Assembly: GCF_905220565.1 (NCBI RefSeq)
Contig: NC_059423.1
Coordinates: 6,444,001-6,508,000, forward strand
DNA: 64,000 bases
Reading direction: 5' to 3'
Source of the DNA: Melitaea cinxia
Lineage: Eukaryota; Arthropoda; Insecta; Lepidoptera; Nymphalidae
Shown here: positions 24,101 to 34,500 of the stretch, piece after piece
Layout: each line of letters begins with the position of its first letter
How positions within the stretch are numbered: the first letter of the stretch is position 1
Made by a program: the position numbers and the translations under genes
The notes under the pieces: generated by a model
What the model saw: the letters and a program-made list of their open reading frames with translations, nothing else
What the model was told of the DNA's origin: nothing
Database searches by the model: none

Positions 24101-27100
24101 CATGGCGTAGGCTTTATGGTAATATATATGATATGCCAAAGAGCATAGCAGTACTGAATATAAAACTTCCAACACACAATGAGCCTTGTTCAATAGTTCA
24201 AATATCTGACTAATAAAACAACACCAGAAAATAATAAGTTCTTGAGGACATGAACGAGATGTTTAACAAGACATACAAAAACATAATACTTATGTATCAT
24301 CATCATTACAGCCTATACAGTCCACTGCTGGATATAGGCCTCCACAAGTTCACGCCAAAAATAACGTGAACTCATGAGTGTTGCCCATAGTCACCACGCT
24401 GGGCAGGCGGGTTGGTGACCGCAGGGCTGGCTTTGTTGCACTGAAGACGCTGCTGCCCGTTTTCGGCCTGTGTATTTCAAGGCCAGCAGTTGGATGGTTA
24501 TCCCGCCACCGGTCGGCTTTTTAAGTTCCTAGGTGATAGTGGAACTGTGTTATCTCTTAGTCGCCTCTTACGACACCCACGGGAAGAGAGGGGGTGGCTA
24601 TATTCTTTAGTACCGTAGCCACACAGTAATAATAAGACATACAAAAACATAATACCTATGTATATTAACAGTCAAATAGAACGAAAAACGTTGGGGGCGA
24701 AACAATTTAGACACTAAAATTATTTGAAACGGGATATTTACCGCGTTTTTTATTTATATTTTGTGTCAATGTCTTGTTTATTGTAAATTGATAAAGCTAC
24801 ATAAATAAATAAATAGTCTGCTCCTAAGGAGATAATTGTTTGCTTGTTTTTTTTTTTTTTTTTTTTTAATTATACTAAAACTAAAATGATTTGAGTCCAC
24901 AACAGTGGAGCGATAAACAGAACTATGCCAATGGTGTTAAAAGAATGATTATGATTAAAATGATTTTTATATACCTATTTGAGTTTTACAAAATTCATTC
25001 AATTTGATTGATAGTTATTTTTCTTATAGATACTAGCTTTGTTGCTAAAACGGAAGTGGTTATGGAATATGAAGGTAAGCTGAAAATCTAGATCAATTTT
25101 ATTAATTTCTTCATATGAGTAAGTCGGCAAACAAGCGTACAAGCCCACCTGTTGGTACGCGGTCACCGTGCCTACAAAATGTTGCGTTGCCGACCCCACC
25201 CCAGACCCTTCCCAGGAGCTCTCTATCTTACTTACCACAGGAACACAACACTACTTGAAAGTAATACTATTTAGCTGTGATATTCTCTAAAGAACTTTCC
25301 CAGTTGTGGGCTGCTCCAAATTTTGAACAGGATATTTTCCGCTGTCATTTGAACGATGATTTTCTTCTAATTGGATAATTCTTTTATCGGTTGACATTCG
25401 TATCGGTACAGTAAATGCTGATATACTGTTATACTCTCACTCCCCATAATTTATTTATACCACGCGCCTTATGTCGCTTCTTAAAAAGTAGACGCCAAAA
25501 ACAAAAAAAAATGGCTGTACGAAGTTCGCAGTTTTAGCTAATTTTAAATAAATTTAACCAATTATCCTATATTTCTTTTTACAATTCAATGCCATAATTT
25601 TGTTTTTTTTTTCTTGTAATTACAGATGAGCATATGGCCAAAAATGTAATCAGTCCGGAAGATGAAGGTTAGTATAATAATATTTTCTAACCGACCATTT
25701 ACGGTTGCGGTTCAGTGTAGTTTGTATTCTTATTATTTTTATGTGATGCTGTGATTTTCTGTAAGTTGTAGTAGTTGTTGAGCCACTTCCTAAGTCGTAC
25801 TTTCATATTTCGAGCAAGATATTTCCAATAAAATGTTTTAATGAATATCATCTTTTCTAGATGGTAATTTGGACTGTGAAGGTAAAGAAGAGATAGTAAA
25901 TATTGAATACGAAGCGCAGGACAAAATACGCGATAAAATTAAGAATAAAGAAGAAAAAATTAAAATTGAGGGTAAGTTGTAATTGATAATTAGTTTAGGA
26001 TGCGTTTTATTCTCCTCTTCCAGGCTGGTACGTCGCTATAGTCCAGAGTCCAGAGCCCTTAGACAAGTGGCATTAACGCTAAACGAATAGAATAGAATAA
26101 AATTCTTAATGTATGGGAATGACATTAGCTTTCGACATGCGATCCGAGCGAACGAATAGAATTTAAAATTGGTAGCCAAATGTCCATTTAGTCTATTCGT
26201 TAATACGAAACGCTAGAGAAGTACAAATCCTCCTAGAAATCCTAGCCAAGTGGCACTTTTGACAAACTAATTCGCCTGCTAGCGTCTGTCAGGTCCCTCA
26301 ATCTGGGCTCCGACAAGGCAGTGTTGGCTTCGACAAGATTCCACTTCGCGTCGCACTATTTAGGGGGAGACGTGAGAGTCGCGGTCTCAGTTCCAGAGGA
26401 GCGTCCTGAATCTCTTAAACTCCATTTAGGGGGAGACTAGACGGGAGAGTCGCGTTCTCAGTTCTAAAGTAGCGCCCCGAATCTCGGAAATCGCCTCTTG
26501 CAAGACCCCTCTTATTTGTTCCTCTTTTTGGGAGAGGAGTGCTTCCTCAGCGATCGCATGCACAGGCGCTTCGCTACGAATGCTTTCTTGTTGCGTTACC
26601 ACTACGCCGCGCTCAGTGGAAACGGGTTCGGGTGGAACGGACTTCAGGAACTTCAGGACCAGCCTCACGTCATAACCATTCGAGCTAGGTGGCGTCGTTT
26701 CGTTGGGTGTACCAAACACAATCTGCTAGGTTTTTTTTTATGTCACTAGGTCGGCAAACAAGCGTACGGCTCACCTGATGGTAAGCGATTACCGTAGCTT
26801 ATAGATGCCTGCAACACCAGAAGCATCGCAAGCGTTGCCGACCCAATCCCCAATCTCCCCAAGAACTCTGGTCACCTTACTCACCAACAGGAACACAATA
26901 CTGCTTGAAAACAGTATTATTTAGCTGTGATCTTCTGTAAGGTCGAGGTACTACCCCAGTCGGGCTGCTCCATATTTCGAGCAGGAAGTTCCTGCTGTGC
27001 CCTACCTCAGGTTCTGTTCCGTTTGGCTCGATTAGCAGGAACTCTCGATGCATTACTGCTAGGTCGCCCATCCGTCCGGCCTCGTCCCCTAAAGTCTTAT

Positions 27101-28960
27101 AATACGCACGCACGACATTTTCGTTCATTGAAGTCGTCCATTAAGCTGAAAAGACATTTTAATTAAGTGTCGTTAATTTCAAGGCAAAAATATTTTTACC
27201 AGTATGTTTGTCTTTTATACAAATAGATCGACAAACAAGCGTACGGCTCACCTAATGGTAAGCTATTACCGTAGCCTATACAGCTTTTTTTTTTTGACGT
27301 GGGGAAAATCCATCATAAATACCCTCCGGCGCGGGGGCGCCAGAGGGTTGTGTTAGACTCCTACTGACTAAAAAACCACCACGTACCACAGCACTCGTCC
27401 GCCTGGGTGTGGCAAGATGGGGTCGCGCTAGCATTCGCCACCTCGCCCAGGCGGTTAGCCTATACAGCCTGCAACAGCTGCTGCTTCAGAAAAATGCAAG
27501 CACATTGCCGACTCTATCCCTCTTTTGGACATTTGGTCACCTTTCTCGCCCACAGGAACACAAGACTGCTTGAATGCAGTATTTTTAGCTGTGATCTTCT
27601 ATAAGGTTGAGGTACTTCCCCAGTCGTGCTGCTCCAGATTTTGAGCAGGATATTTCTTGCTGTGCTCTTTCTTGTGTGCTCTTGTGCTTCAGTTAAGTAA
27701 TAACGTATAATGTTAAGTATTCGCTTTTAAAGAATACTTCTAATTTTCTTTTCAGGCAAACCCAAAAGAGCTCCCGTTAGTTGCAAGGGAAACCCTGACA
27801 AAATTCTATGTAAATTATGCCAGACTGATTTCACAGATAGAAAATCACTGAAAGAACACAATTTCGAAAAACATAGTTCTTTAAAAGCGTGCAATATATG
27901 TAACATTAAATTCAATACACTCAAATCATATAACAGGCACATACATTATCACTCTATAGCCGAAGACTCGACGATTCCACTTGCAAAAATGAATAAATTC
28001 GATTGTAAAATATGTAAAAAAAGCTATCGCAAGATTAATAAATTACTTGAGCACAATAATACACACACAAGGGAAAAAATCTACACATGTGATCTGTGCA
28101 AAAAGGAATTTCTGAAGAAGAGCGGATTGAGAAATCATATCCTCAGGCACACGGGTCGTATCAAACAATACATGTGCGAAACTTGCGGACATCCCTTCGA
28201 TAACGTCACATATCTGAACCAGCACGTAATAACCGTTCACAAAAAGTTGAAACTTTTCAAATGTACCCTCTGTTCCAAGGTTTTTTCTGCGAAGAAAACG
28301 TTAAAAATTCACACGCGCTTACATACTGGCGAGAGACCGTACGAATGCAATGTGTGCGATTCTAAATTTACATGTTTAAAGAATTTAAAATGTCATCGAA
28401 AAAAACACGAAGAAAATAATGAAAGTGGGGATGAATTCGTTTGTAAGTTTTGCCAGTCCGTTTTCGATCGTCGCGGCCTCTACTTGAAACACTTGAGGTC
28501 ACATATCTCGGCCAAGGAACGCAAATGTACGGAATGTAATAAAAATTTCTCAAACACTTTTTCTTTGAAGCGACACATCGAAACTCATATGACCGTAAAA
28601 AAGTTTTCCTGCGACAAATGCGATAGGAAATTCGTATCAGCGCACAAATTAAAATATCACGGAAGATATCACGATACGAATGGAATTAAAAAACTGAAAA
28701 CGAACTGTGAGATTTGCAAAAGAGCGGTTACTGATATAGAAAAACATATGAAAACGCATAATGATAGGACGCATCCATGCGATTTCTGCAGTAATATTTA
28801 TGCAGATAGAAATGTTTTGACTAGGCACATAAAACAGGTCCACCGTGGCGTTCGCTATGAATGTGACATCTGTGAGAAGAAATTTGTAAATATAATAAGC
28901 GTAAGAAAACATAAGATGAAGATTCATAACTTAGAAGTAAAGACAAAGAAAGAGGAATAA
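21132..28960 (+). CDS. ZAD domain C2H2 zinc-finger protein (first of tandem pair), 572 aa
   Basis: Probable sequence-specific DNA-binding nuclear protein of the insect ZAD (zinc-finger-associated domain) class; target genes unknown. Seven coding exons: 21132-21272, 22290-22416, 23764-23811, 25030-25074, 25626-25667, 25861-25971 and 27756-28960. All have GT/AG junctions and phases close (141+127+48+45+42+111+1205 = 1719 nt). Exon 1 starts MAEIWNLNTLCRCC, giving the first ZAD Cys pair (C11, C14). Exon 2 gives the second (CNKC) and ends near YCKS. In the ZAD family these four Cys bind zinc and the domain dimerises. Exons 3-6 encode a short acidic/lysine-rich linker, each joined within an Asp codon. 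Exon 7 holds 13 fingers. The start was chosen because it is the first ATG before the ZAD and sits at the same place as in the downstream paralogue. Transposons lie in introns 1, 2, 3, 4 and 6. The gene matches the one at 31542-36626 in exon plan. Confidence 0.85.
21740..22040 (+). repeat. Family A copy in intron 1 of the first ZAD gene
   Basis: Full head (GTGGCTACGG with TAGCCAC), central GGCCGAAGACAGGCAGCAGC block and 3' GTCCAGTAGTGGACTGAGATAGG, with a short deletion before CCATTTTTGGTGTGAACTTG. Confidence 0.7.
22565..22850 (+). repeat. Family B copy in intron 2 of the first ZAD gene
   Basis: Complete order from GTAGGGCACAGCAGAAAAT through TCGACCTTACAGAAGATCAC and CTTCGGTAATTGCTTACCAT to an A-rich end near 22845. 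Confidence 0.7.
23213..23545 (+). repeat. tRNA-derived SINE (family C) in intron 2 of the first ZAD gene
   Basis: The head has an A-box-like TTAGCGCAACGGTCAC and a B-box GGTTCGATCCCC. The body has GTGCCTCGGAGAGCACG and GTGGTGGATTAAGC, ending near CCTATGACCAGCAGTGGG. It is not a tRNA gene: the stems do not close. Confidence 0.75.
24299..24633 (-). mobile_element. Family A retroposon with 30-bp target-site duplication, intron 3
   Basis: Full-length reverse copy starting with the tail (CATCATCATTACAGCC) and ending with the head (GGCTAT...GTAGCCACACAG on plus). The segments 24269-24298 and 24634-24663 are identical at 29 of 30 positions (AAGACATACAAAAACATAAT then AC, T or C, TATGTAT), marking a long target-site duplication. 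Confidence 0.8.
25115..25355 (-). repeat. Family B copy in intron 4 of the first ZAD gene
   Basis: It begins AAGTCGGCAAACAAGCGTAC on plus, with CCAGGAGCTCTC, CTGTGATATTCTC and GGCTGCTCCAAATTTTGA in family order. The last part is cut short. Confidence 0.65.
26358..26490. repeat. Direct duplication of about 60 bp inside intron 6
   Basis: ATTTAGGGGGAGACGTGAGA (26358) and ATTTAGGGGGAGACTAGACG (26425) begin two copies that both continue through GAGAGTCGCG, TCTCAGTTC, AGCG and GAATCTC. They differ by a 5-bp insertion and several substitutions. The second copy forms the 3' end of the minus-strand frame described next. Confidence 0.6.
26426..27128 (-). pseudogene. Antisense retroelement-like coding remnant in intron 6, split by a family B insertion
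   Basis: Two minus-strand open segments flank the family B copy at 26728-27008. The upstream one (27128 to about 27009) starts MNENVVRAYYKTLGDEAGRM, reminiscent of the NENVxRAYY motif in LINE proteins. The downstream one (26719 to 26426) has 96 codons with TPNETTPPSS, VRLVLKFLKSVPPEP, an acidic EEQIRGVLQEAISEIR segment and a C-terminal ELRTRLSRLVSP. The two do not join cleanly in frame, so I call it a broken mobile-element gene; a degraded host gene cannot be excluded. It lies antisense to the ZAD gene. Confidence 0.45.
26728..27008 (-). repeat. Family B copy in intron 6 of the first ZAD gene
   Basis: Near-consensus copy. T-run, CACTAGGTCGGCAAACAAGC, AAGCGATTACCGTAGCTTAT, GACCCAATCCCC, TCGAGGTACTACCCC, ending CCTACCTCAG. 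The T-run is the complement of the poly(A) tail, so the sense strand is minus. Confidence 0.75.
27225..27670 (-). repeat. Family B copy interrupted by a younger retroposon
   Basis: Family B sequence (GACAAACAAGCGTACGGCTC ... GTAGCCTATACAGC) stops at 27284 and resumes at 27456 with TAGCCTATACAGCCTGCAAC, continuing to TTGAGCAGGATATTTCTTGC. Confidence 0.7.
27285..27455 (-). mobile_element. Short retroposon nested in family B, with perfect 13-bp duplication
   Basis: The 171-bp insert starts with a T-run on plus (poly(A) on minus) and contains CCTCCGGCGCGGGGGCGCC and CGCCTGGGTGTGGCAAGATG. It is flanked by identical TAGCCTATACAGC at 27272-27284 and 27456-27468. GC-rich relative to its surroundings; it probably corresponds to the 3' end of a longer LINE or a SINE. 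Confidence 0.75.
27756..28960 (+). CDS. Terminal exon of the first ZAD gene: 13 C2H2 fingers
   Basis: The acceptor TTTTCAG precedes GC, which completes a Gly codon from exon 6. Fingers in order start LCKLC, ACNIC, FDCKIC, YTCDLC, YMCETC, FKCTLC, YECNVC, FVCKFC, RKCTEC, FSCDKC, NCEIC, HPCDFC and YECDIC. Most fit C-x2-C-x12-H-x3/4-H. Finger 11 (28705-28759) is short, C-x2-C-x9-H-x3-H. Only the finger 6-7 linker is close to the classical TGERPYEC; the others are degenerate, as is usual in ZAD proteins. It ends with a basic tail (KTKKEE). Translation stops at TAA, 28958-28960. Confidence 0.9.
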
Positions 28961-28969
28961 TATAACGTA

Positions 28970-28975
28970 AATAAA
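28970..28975 (+). promoter_or_regulatory. Poly(A) signal of the first ZAD gene
   Basis: AATAAA lies 10 nt after the stop codon. If used, the 3' UTR would be only about 25-40 nt. A T-rich stretch follows within 60 nt. Confidence 0.5.
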
Positions 28976-29149
28976 TGTTATTTACATTAATGTATTTTTA
29001 ATTTCATAACCTCGTCTCTATTGCTAATTGTGTTATTTTTGTAGATATGTTGTACGACATAGTCGTAAAATTACCCACATAAAGAAATTTTATTGAAGTG
29101 GTCGCATTTATAATAATGTTTCTCTGTCCATTGACTTTTCCTGTCCTTT

Positions 29150-29430
29150 AACTGAGGTAGGGCACAGCAGGAACTTCCTGCTCAAAAGATGGAGCAGCCC
29201 GACTGGGGTAGTACCTCGACCTTACAGAAGACCACAGCTAAATAATACTGTTTTCAAGCAGTATTGTGTTCCTGTTGGTGAGTAAGGTAACCAGAGCTCC
29301 TGGAGGGGATTGGGTTGGCAACGCGCTTTCGATGCTTCTGGTATTGTAGGCGTCTGTAAGCTACGGTAATCTCTTACCATCATGTGAGCCGTACGCTTGT
29401 TTGCCGACCTAGTGATATAAAAAAAAATTG
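29150..29430 (+). repeat. Family B copy between the ZAD genes
   Basis: Full order from CTGAGGTAGGGCACAGCAGG to GCCGACCTAGTGATATAAAA with an A-run tail; near-consensus. Confidence 0.75.
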
Positions 29431-29584
29431 ACCATGTCATGTTGTGCCTTGGCCATATAAATGATAAGCACTCTGTCGATAACCTGCGTGGCTACTTCAT
29501 GAATTACTCAGATCAGAAGAGCTTTGTTGTGTCAACATGGCGACCTCTAACAACAATGTTGTGTAAAATTCGTTAATAAATATT

Positions 29585-29700
29585 TGTTTGCTCGCAATCG
29601 AAAAAAAACCGACTTCAATTACATCGACAAGTAATACGACATACATGAAAAAATAGTCAAGTAAATACGCATTATCCAAAAATCATGCGAATGTAGTTGA
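29585..29700 (+). repeat. ACCGACTT-family fragment
   Basis: GTTTGCTCGCAATCG, then an A-run, ACCGACTTCAATTACATCG, and GTCAAGTAAATACGCATTAT; the rest is missing. Confidence 0.6.
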
Positions 29701-30580
29701 GGTCGTACATTACAGGAAAAATAAAAAAAAAATGTTTATTTCATAGGCATTTTTGTAAAAAAAAAAAAAAAACAAAAAAAAAAAACAACGATATGATGGA
29801 TTATCCCATCATCATACAAACAACCAAAAACAAATTAGAATTATAATTATTTGTTGGGGTACCCACATTTTATATTTATTTACACAATTATTCTCGGTGC
29901 AAACTTACGAAACAATTGTTGTTTTTATTCAAGCACAAGTTTAAGTTACACTTGCTACAACGTACCGCCCTTAAAGTTAGGGTATTTACATCTTAGATAT
30001 GTAAACATCAGTAGCCAATGATGAGACCCATCTCTTATGTCTTTTGGGGGAGGAACAGTAGATGGGCCTCTTTTTGTCTTTAGGTTCAATTGATGTTCAA
30101 GCGAACTGGTGCTTGGACGACCCTTTTTTACCTCTGCGTCCTATAGTGCATAGAACTTGAGCCAACTCATTGCTAAGCTGATCCAAGGAAAGGATATTAT
30201 TTTTCGACACACCTTGTTTGTTTGCTCCTCTTATGAAGTCTGTTAGGAAGAAAGTAGGTCCAATAAAAGTGCACGAACACGAAAACAAGTATAAAATAAT
30301 AGAGAAGTTTGAAACTAACGTTACGCTCATTATTTAAATTTCTATTATATAGATTATAGACTTAAGCGTCAGCATTAAGTACTTGACCTCTACAACAGAT
30401 TTTAATGTAAGACTGAATAGTAAGTAGATTGAATCTATCCCGACTCTATCTAAATCAATAATGACTATAGCCTATATCCTTGTCAGGGTCTTAAGCTACG
30501 TACACGCTAAATTTCATTGCAATCAGTCAAGCGAAATAGAAATGAAAAGAGAATGAAAGCAAGATATAGTTAAATCTTTC

Positions 30581-30938
30581 AACCAATAGTCAATTATTTT
30601 TTTTTGGTATCGCAGGGGAACCCTTTTACGGGTGATATCCAGGCACCTGCGTGAGGGTACGGTCCGGTACGTCTAGGTAGTCAGGGTACGATCTAGGATA
30701 CCTAGGCAGTCCTAGACCGTATGTCGGCTTCAGCACTTGGGGGTGCAATACCGACCAAACCCCTGCGGGAGCCTTCAGCCGCTTTAATTGGAGGGTCCTG
30801 GGTCCAGGCAACAGGATCCCTCCAGCGACAGGCTGGCTTCGGCGAAAACGCCAGACTTCTCCTCCATGGGGACCTTCCGGCTTACCTCTGAACAATCGCG
30901 ACGACGGCCTTTCTAGCAGGACCGGGTTAACCAATACT
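30581..30938 (-). mobile_element. GC-rich retroposon fragment with target-site duplication
   Basis: AACCAATAGT (30581-30590) and AACCAATACT (30929-30938) flank a segment that starts with a T-run on plus, so its poly(A) lies on minus. The body is GC-rich, unlike its surroundings, and contains tandem-like TCTAGGTAGTC / CCTAGGCAGTC words. It probably derives from the 3' region of a LINE. The minus-strand frame across it resembles no host protein. Confidence 0.5.
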
Positions 30939-30969
30939 ATACTATACAATAGTATATAAATATTATATA

Positions 30970-31356
30970 TCTGAAAAGTTTTTTTTGTTTTTACGCGCTA
31001 ATCTACTATTTCCGACCGGAACTGTTGGTTCAAATTGAAAGAAATTTTCTTTTTTTGGATAGTCTATTGACCAAAGAAATCTATAAGCCATGGGCATGTA
31101 TAATATTTTGTAAAGGTGGGGCAGAAACAAATAACTAAAAATTCAATAAGTACATAGTAGAAAATTTATTTTTTATGTACCTTCACGATATAACTTATTT
31201 TAACAATACCCTGTAGCCGTTTTGGATAATCTTAAAGCTTCAAGTCAGGGTGAGTCAAATACCCCATCTTGTCCTACTGTCGGTCCGGTACGCCCATGCT
31301 ATTTTAGTTAAAAAAATCCTCAAATTTAAGTGGGTAAAACCGCTGGGCACAACTAG
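30970..31356 (+). mobile_element. Non-autonomous Helitron, 387 bp
   Basis: It starts TCTGAAAAG after an A and ends CCGCTGGGCACAACTAG before a T. The inner CGCGCTAATCT block also occurs near 5800. Confidence 0.6.
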
Positions 31357-31534
31357 TATAATCCTATAAGACTATTCGATCGCAAAATCGAGGTAAGAAT
31401 AATAAAAATCGTTTTTCATTATATCTGTGGTTTAATGTCAACAACATTGTGGATTTGTCAAATCAAAAGTTGTATATTTATTTACACAATTTAAGATAAA
31501 TACAAACAAATAAATAATTATTTTATACGAAAGT

Positions 31535-31549
31535 ATGAAAAATGGCTGA
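31535..31549 (+). promoter_or_regulatory. Overlapping four-codon upstream ORF of the second ZAD gene
   Basis: ATGAAAAATGGCTGA begins 7 nt before the ZAD gene's ATG (31542) and ends across it in another frame. Such an arrangement could reduce initiation at the main start; this depends on the unmapped transcription start lying upstream. Confidence 0.4.
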
Positions 31550-34500
31550 ACTTTATAACATTAATGGTATCTGCCGCTGCTGCCACAGTAAAAGTGCTTT
31601 TAAGAGCCTAAATGATACGTACTTTTACGAGGGACGAGAAGAGATATTTTTAAATATGTTGCAGCAAGCTTTTAGTATAGACGTATGTGTTTGATTTTTT
31701 CAATCAATTTATACTTTTCGTTCTAATATATTCATTCACAAACTTTTATAAGAAAAAAAATTTCATTTCAGTTAAAAAATACATGATATATCATAAATAT
31801 TTTTGTAATAAATTTCGTCTATATTTATTAAAACAAAACATTTATTTGACAAAGTTTTGTACTAAAGTATTTTTTATGTACAAACTAGCGACCCGCCCCG
31901 GCTTCGCAAGGGTGTAATGCTGATACTAAATATAAAATAAAAGTTAAAAAAATATATATAACATATAATATATGCGCAAAAAATGTGTTTATTTACGACA
32001 TCACATTAGAATCCTCTAAAACTATCAGTGTTCCTCTACTACACTATGCATGTATTATACATATAAACTTTCCTCTTGAATTACTCTAATTACTAAAGGA
32101 AAGCGAATCAAAATCCATTGCGTAGTTTCAAAGATCTAAGCATACAGACAGCGGGAAGCAACTTTGTTTTATACTATGTAGTGATATAAGCTTGAAATTG
32201 AAAATTTAAACACGTTAGATGATGGTTTTTGTCATTTCTTAAAAAATACCTAGCAAAAGTATATATTTAAATGAAGTTTTTAACTTAAACTGTATAACCA
32301 ATATGTGAAAAAGATTTGTGAAAAGAAATGATCTCTTAAAGTAATCAATTTCATAACATAATTGGTGTAATAGTTGATGGTGTAATTTTTAAAAATATTA
32401 TTTAATAAAGCATTTTACATTTTTTTTTCGCACACTAATTATTTGCTTACTTCCTAACTGCAGTTACTATTTTGTGTCTTGTACCCAAAGATTGTCTGAA
32501 AGAGATCACTCTTTCAGATATAAGACTGCTTTTGCACGTTTCATTTTATAATTTTTTTTGTTGTTTCTTTTAATGGTGTACAATAAAGAGTATTATTATT
32601 ATTATTATTATTTTATTAACATTTCAGATTAAGCCAGCATCGGAGGCGACTGCAGCATTTTCAATATGTGAAGTTTGTGTACCACGTCTGTGCGATGCTT
32701 TTCTCTTCCATCAGCAGGTTGTAGCATGTGAACAGACATTTTATCAGTACTGTAATACTCATCACAAAGGTAAAGAACCTGTATCTGTACACAACTATTG
32801 AAAACTTTTATGACTTGACGATTACAACCTTCTTTCTGGTTTATTACACATGTATCTAGTACTTGAATTTGAACTGTGATTTGTCTAGCCGTTTTTCTTT
32901 TATTTAATCATAAAAATAATTAAATTTCAGATGTATATAACAAAGATATTAAGGTAGAAGTGAATGAAGTAAGAAATGGTAAGATTTGATTTTAAACTAA
33001 CTTATTTAATCTGTAATTAAACATCTTTAAACTTTTAAAAAGACTAGCTTGCTGGTGCAGTTTTTAGTGACCCTGCTTTCTGCTTCAGAGGTTGTGGGTT
33101 CGATGCCTACCCCGAGTCTAGGTGTAATATATATATATATATATTTGGAGATGTGAGTGAAATGTAGTGTGAAGAATCACCTCTGCCATCGAAAAGGGAG
33201 GATCCTCCGACCAGACGGGTGTTGTGTCTGGTGGGCTAACGCCCCGACGGTTGTTGTCGGGATCTTGTATATATCCTTAATGGCTTTGAAAACTCTGATA
33301 GCGCGATGTAGCATACGTCAGTTTTTCTCTAATTACGTAGTTTCGTAGTCGTTCGTATTTCGCGTGATAGATGTCGCCACATATATATATTTTATTTATA
33401 TATTTATTATTTGTTTATCAAAAAAAAAAATGATGCACTGGTATACTAGTCGGCTGTTACCTATAACAAGCATTAAGTTGCTTACTTTAGGAACAGGTGA
33501 CCGAGTGTGTATGTTATAAATATTTATCTATTATTTTACTAGGGTTGGATTATTTATGACTTGTTCTTTATATGTTGAATTTTCAATCATTGACACAAAC
33601 AGTAGTTTTAAATTATAAGAATATTAAACGTCCATTCATAACCAAAATAACTTAATGACTAGGTCGGGAACCAGGAGTACGGGTCACCTGATGATAAGCA
33701 GTTACCGTAGCTGTAGACGCCTGCAACACCAGAAACATTGTAAGCGCGTCATCCACCCTATCCTTGACCCTGTCTAAGACCTTACTGACAGGAACACAAC
33801 AACACTTAAGTTATTTAGCTGTGGTCTTCTGTTAGGTCAAGGTACTTCCCCAGACGGGCTGCTCCAGATTTGGAGCAGGATATCCTGCTGTGCCCTAAAT
33901 AAATCCATAATTAATTATTTGGATTCGTTTTTTCGGGATTTACACCATGTACCTTTTTATATTTGAGGTACCTATTCCGATATTTCGGGCTCCGATATTT
34001 AAAAAGGTACATGGTGTAAATCCCGAAAAAACGAATCCAAATAATGTTAACAACCATGGAAATTTAAAACAATCCATAAGTAATGTTTGCAGTATTTCTT
34101 AACTAAGTGAATATGAAATAACTAGGTGAATATGTGAAATGATTGTTGTTTTAATTATTATTATTATTATTTTATTTCAGAAGTCAAAGAAGAATTTCAA
34201 TTCAATCAAAACCAGGATAGCTCAGATCAAAAGTTTGATGACGGTAAATAAAATATTTATAAGTAATTTTTTATTTAATAACATCCCATAAAATCATATA
34301 GAATTTACAAAGTGCAAATAGGTATATAGTAGTGCAATAGTATAGTAATTGGCTAGATTGTATGTGTCTAGCTCAATTGTAGTAACCTGTAAGTGAACCA
34401 AAAGAACTCTTGATATACTCACTTAAACAGAGAAAATAAGATACGCAAAAGAAGCCTTTTTTCCATATTGCAATATTTTTGAAAGAAATTTTAGTATCAA

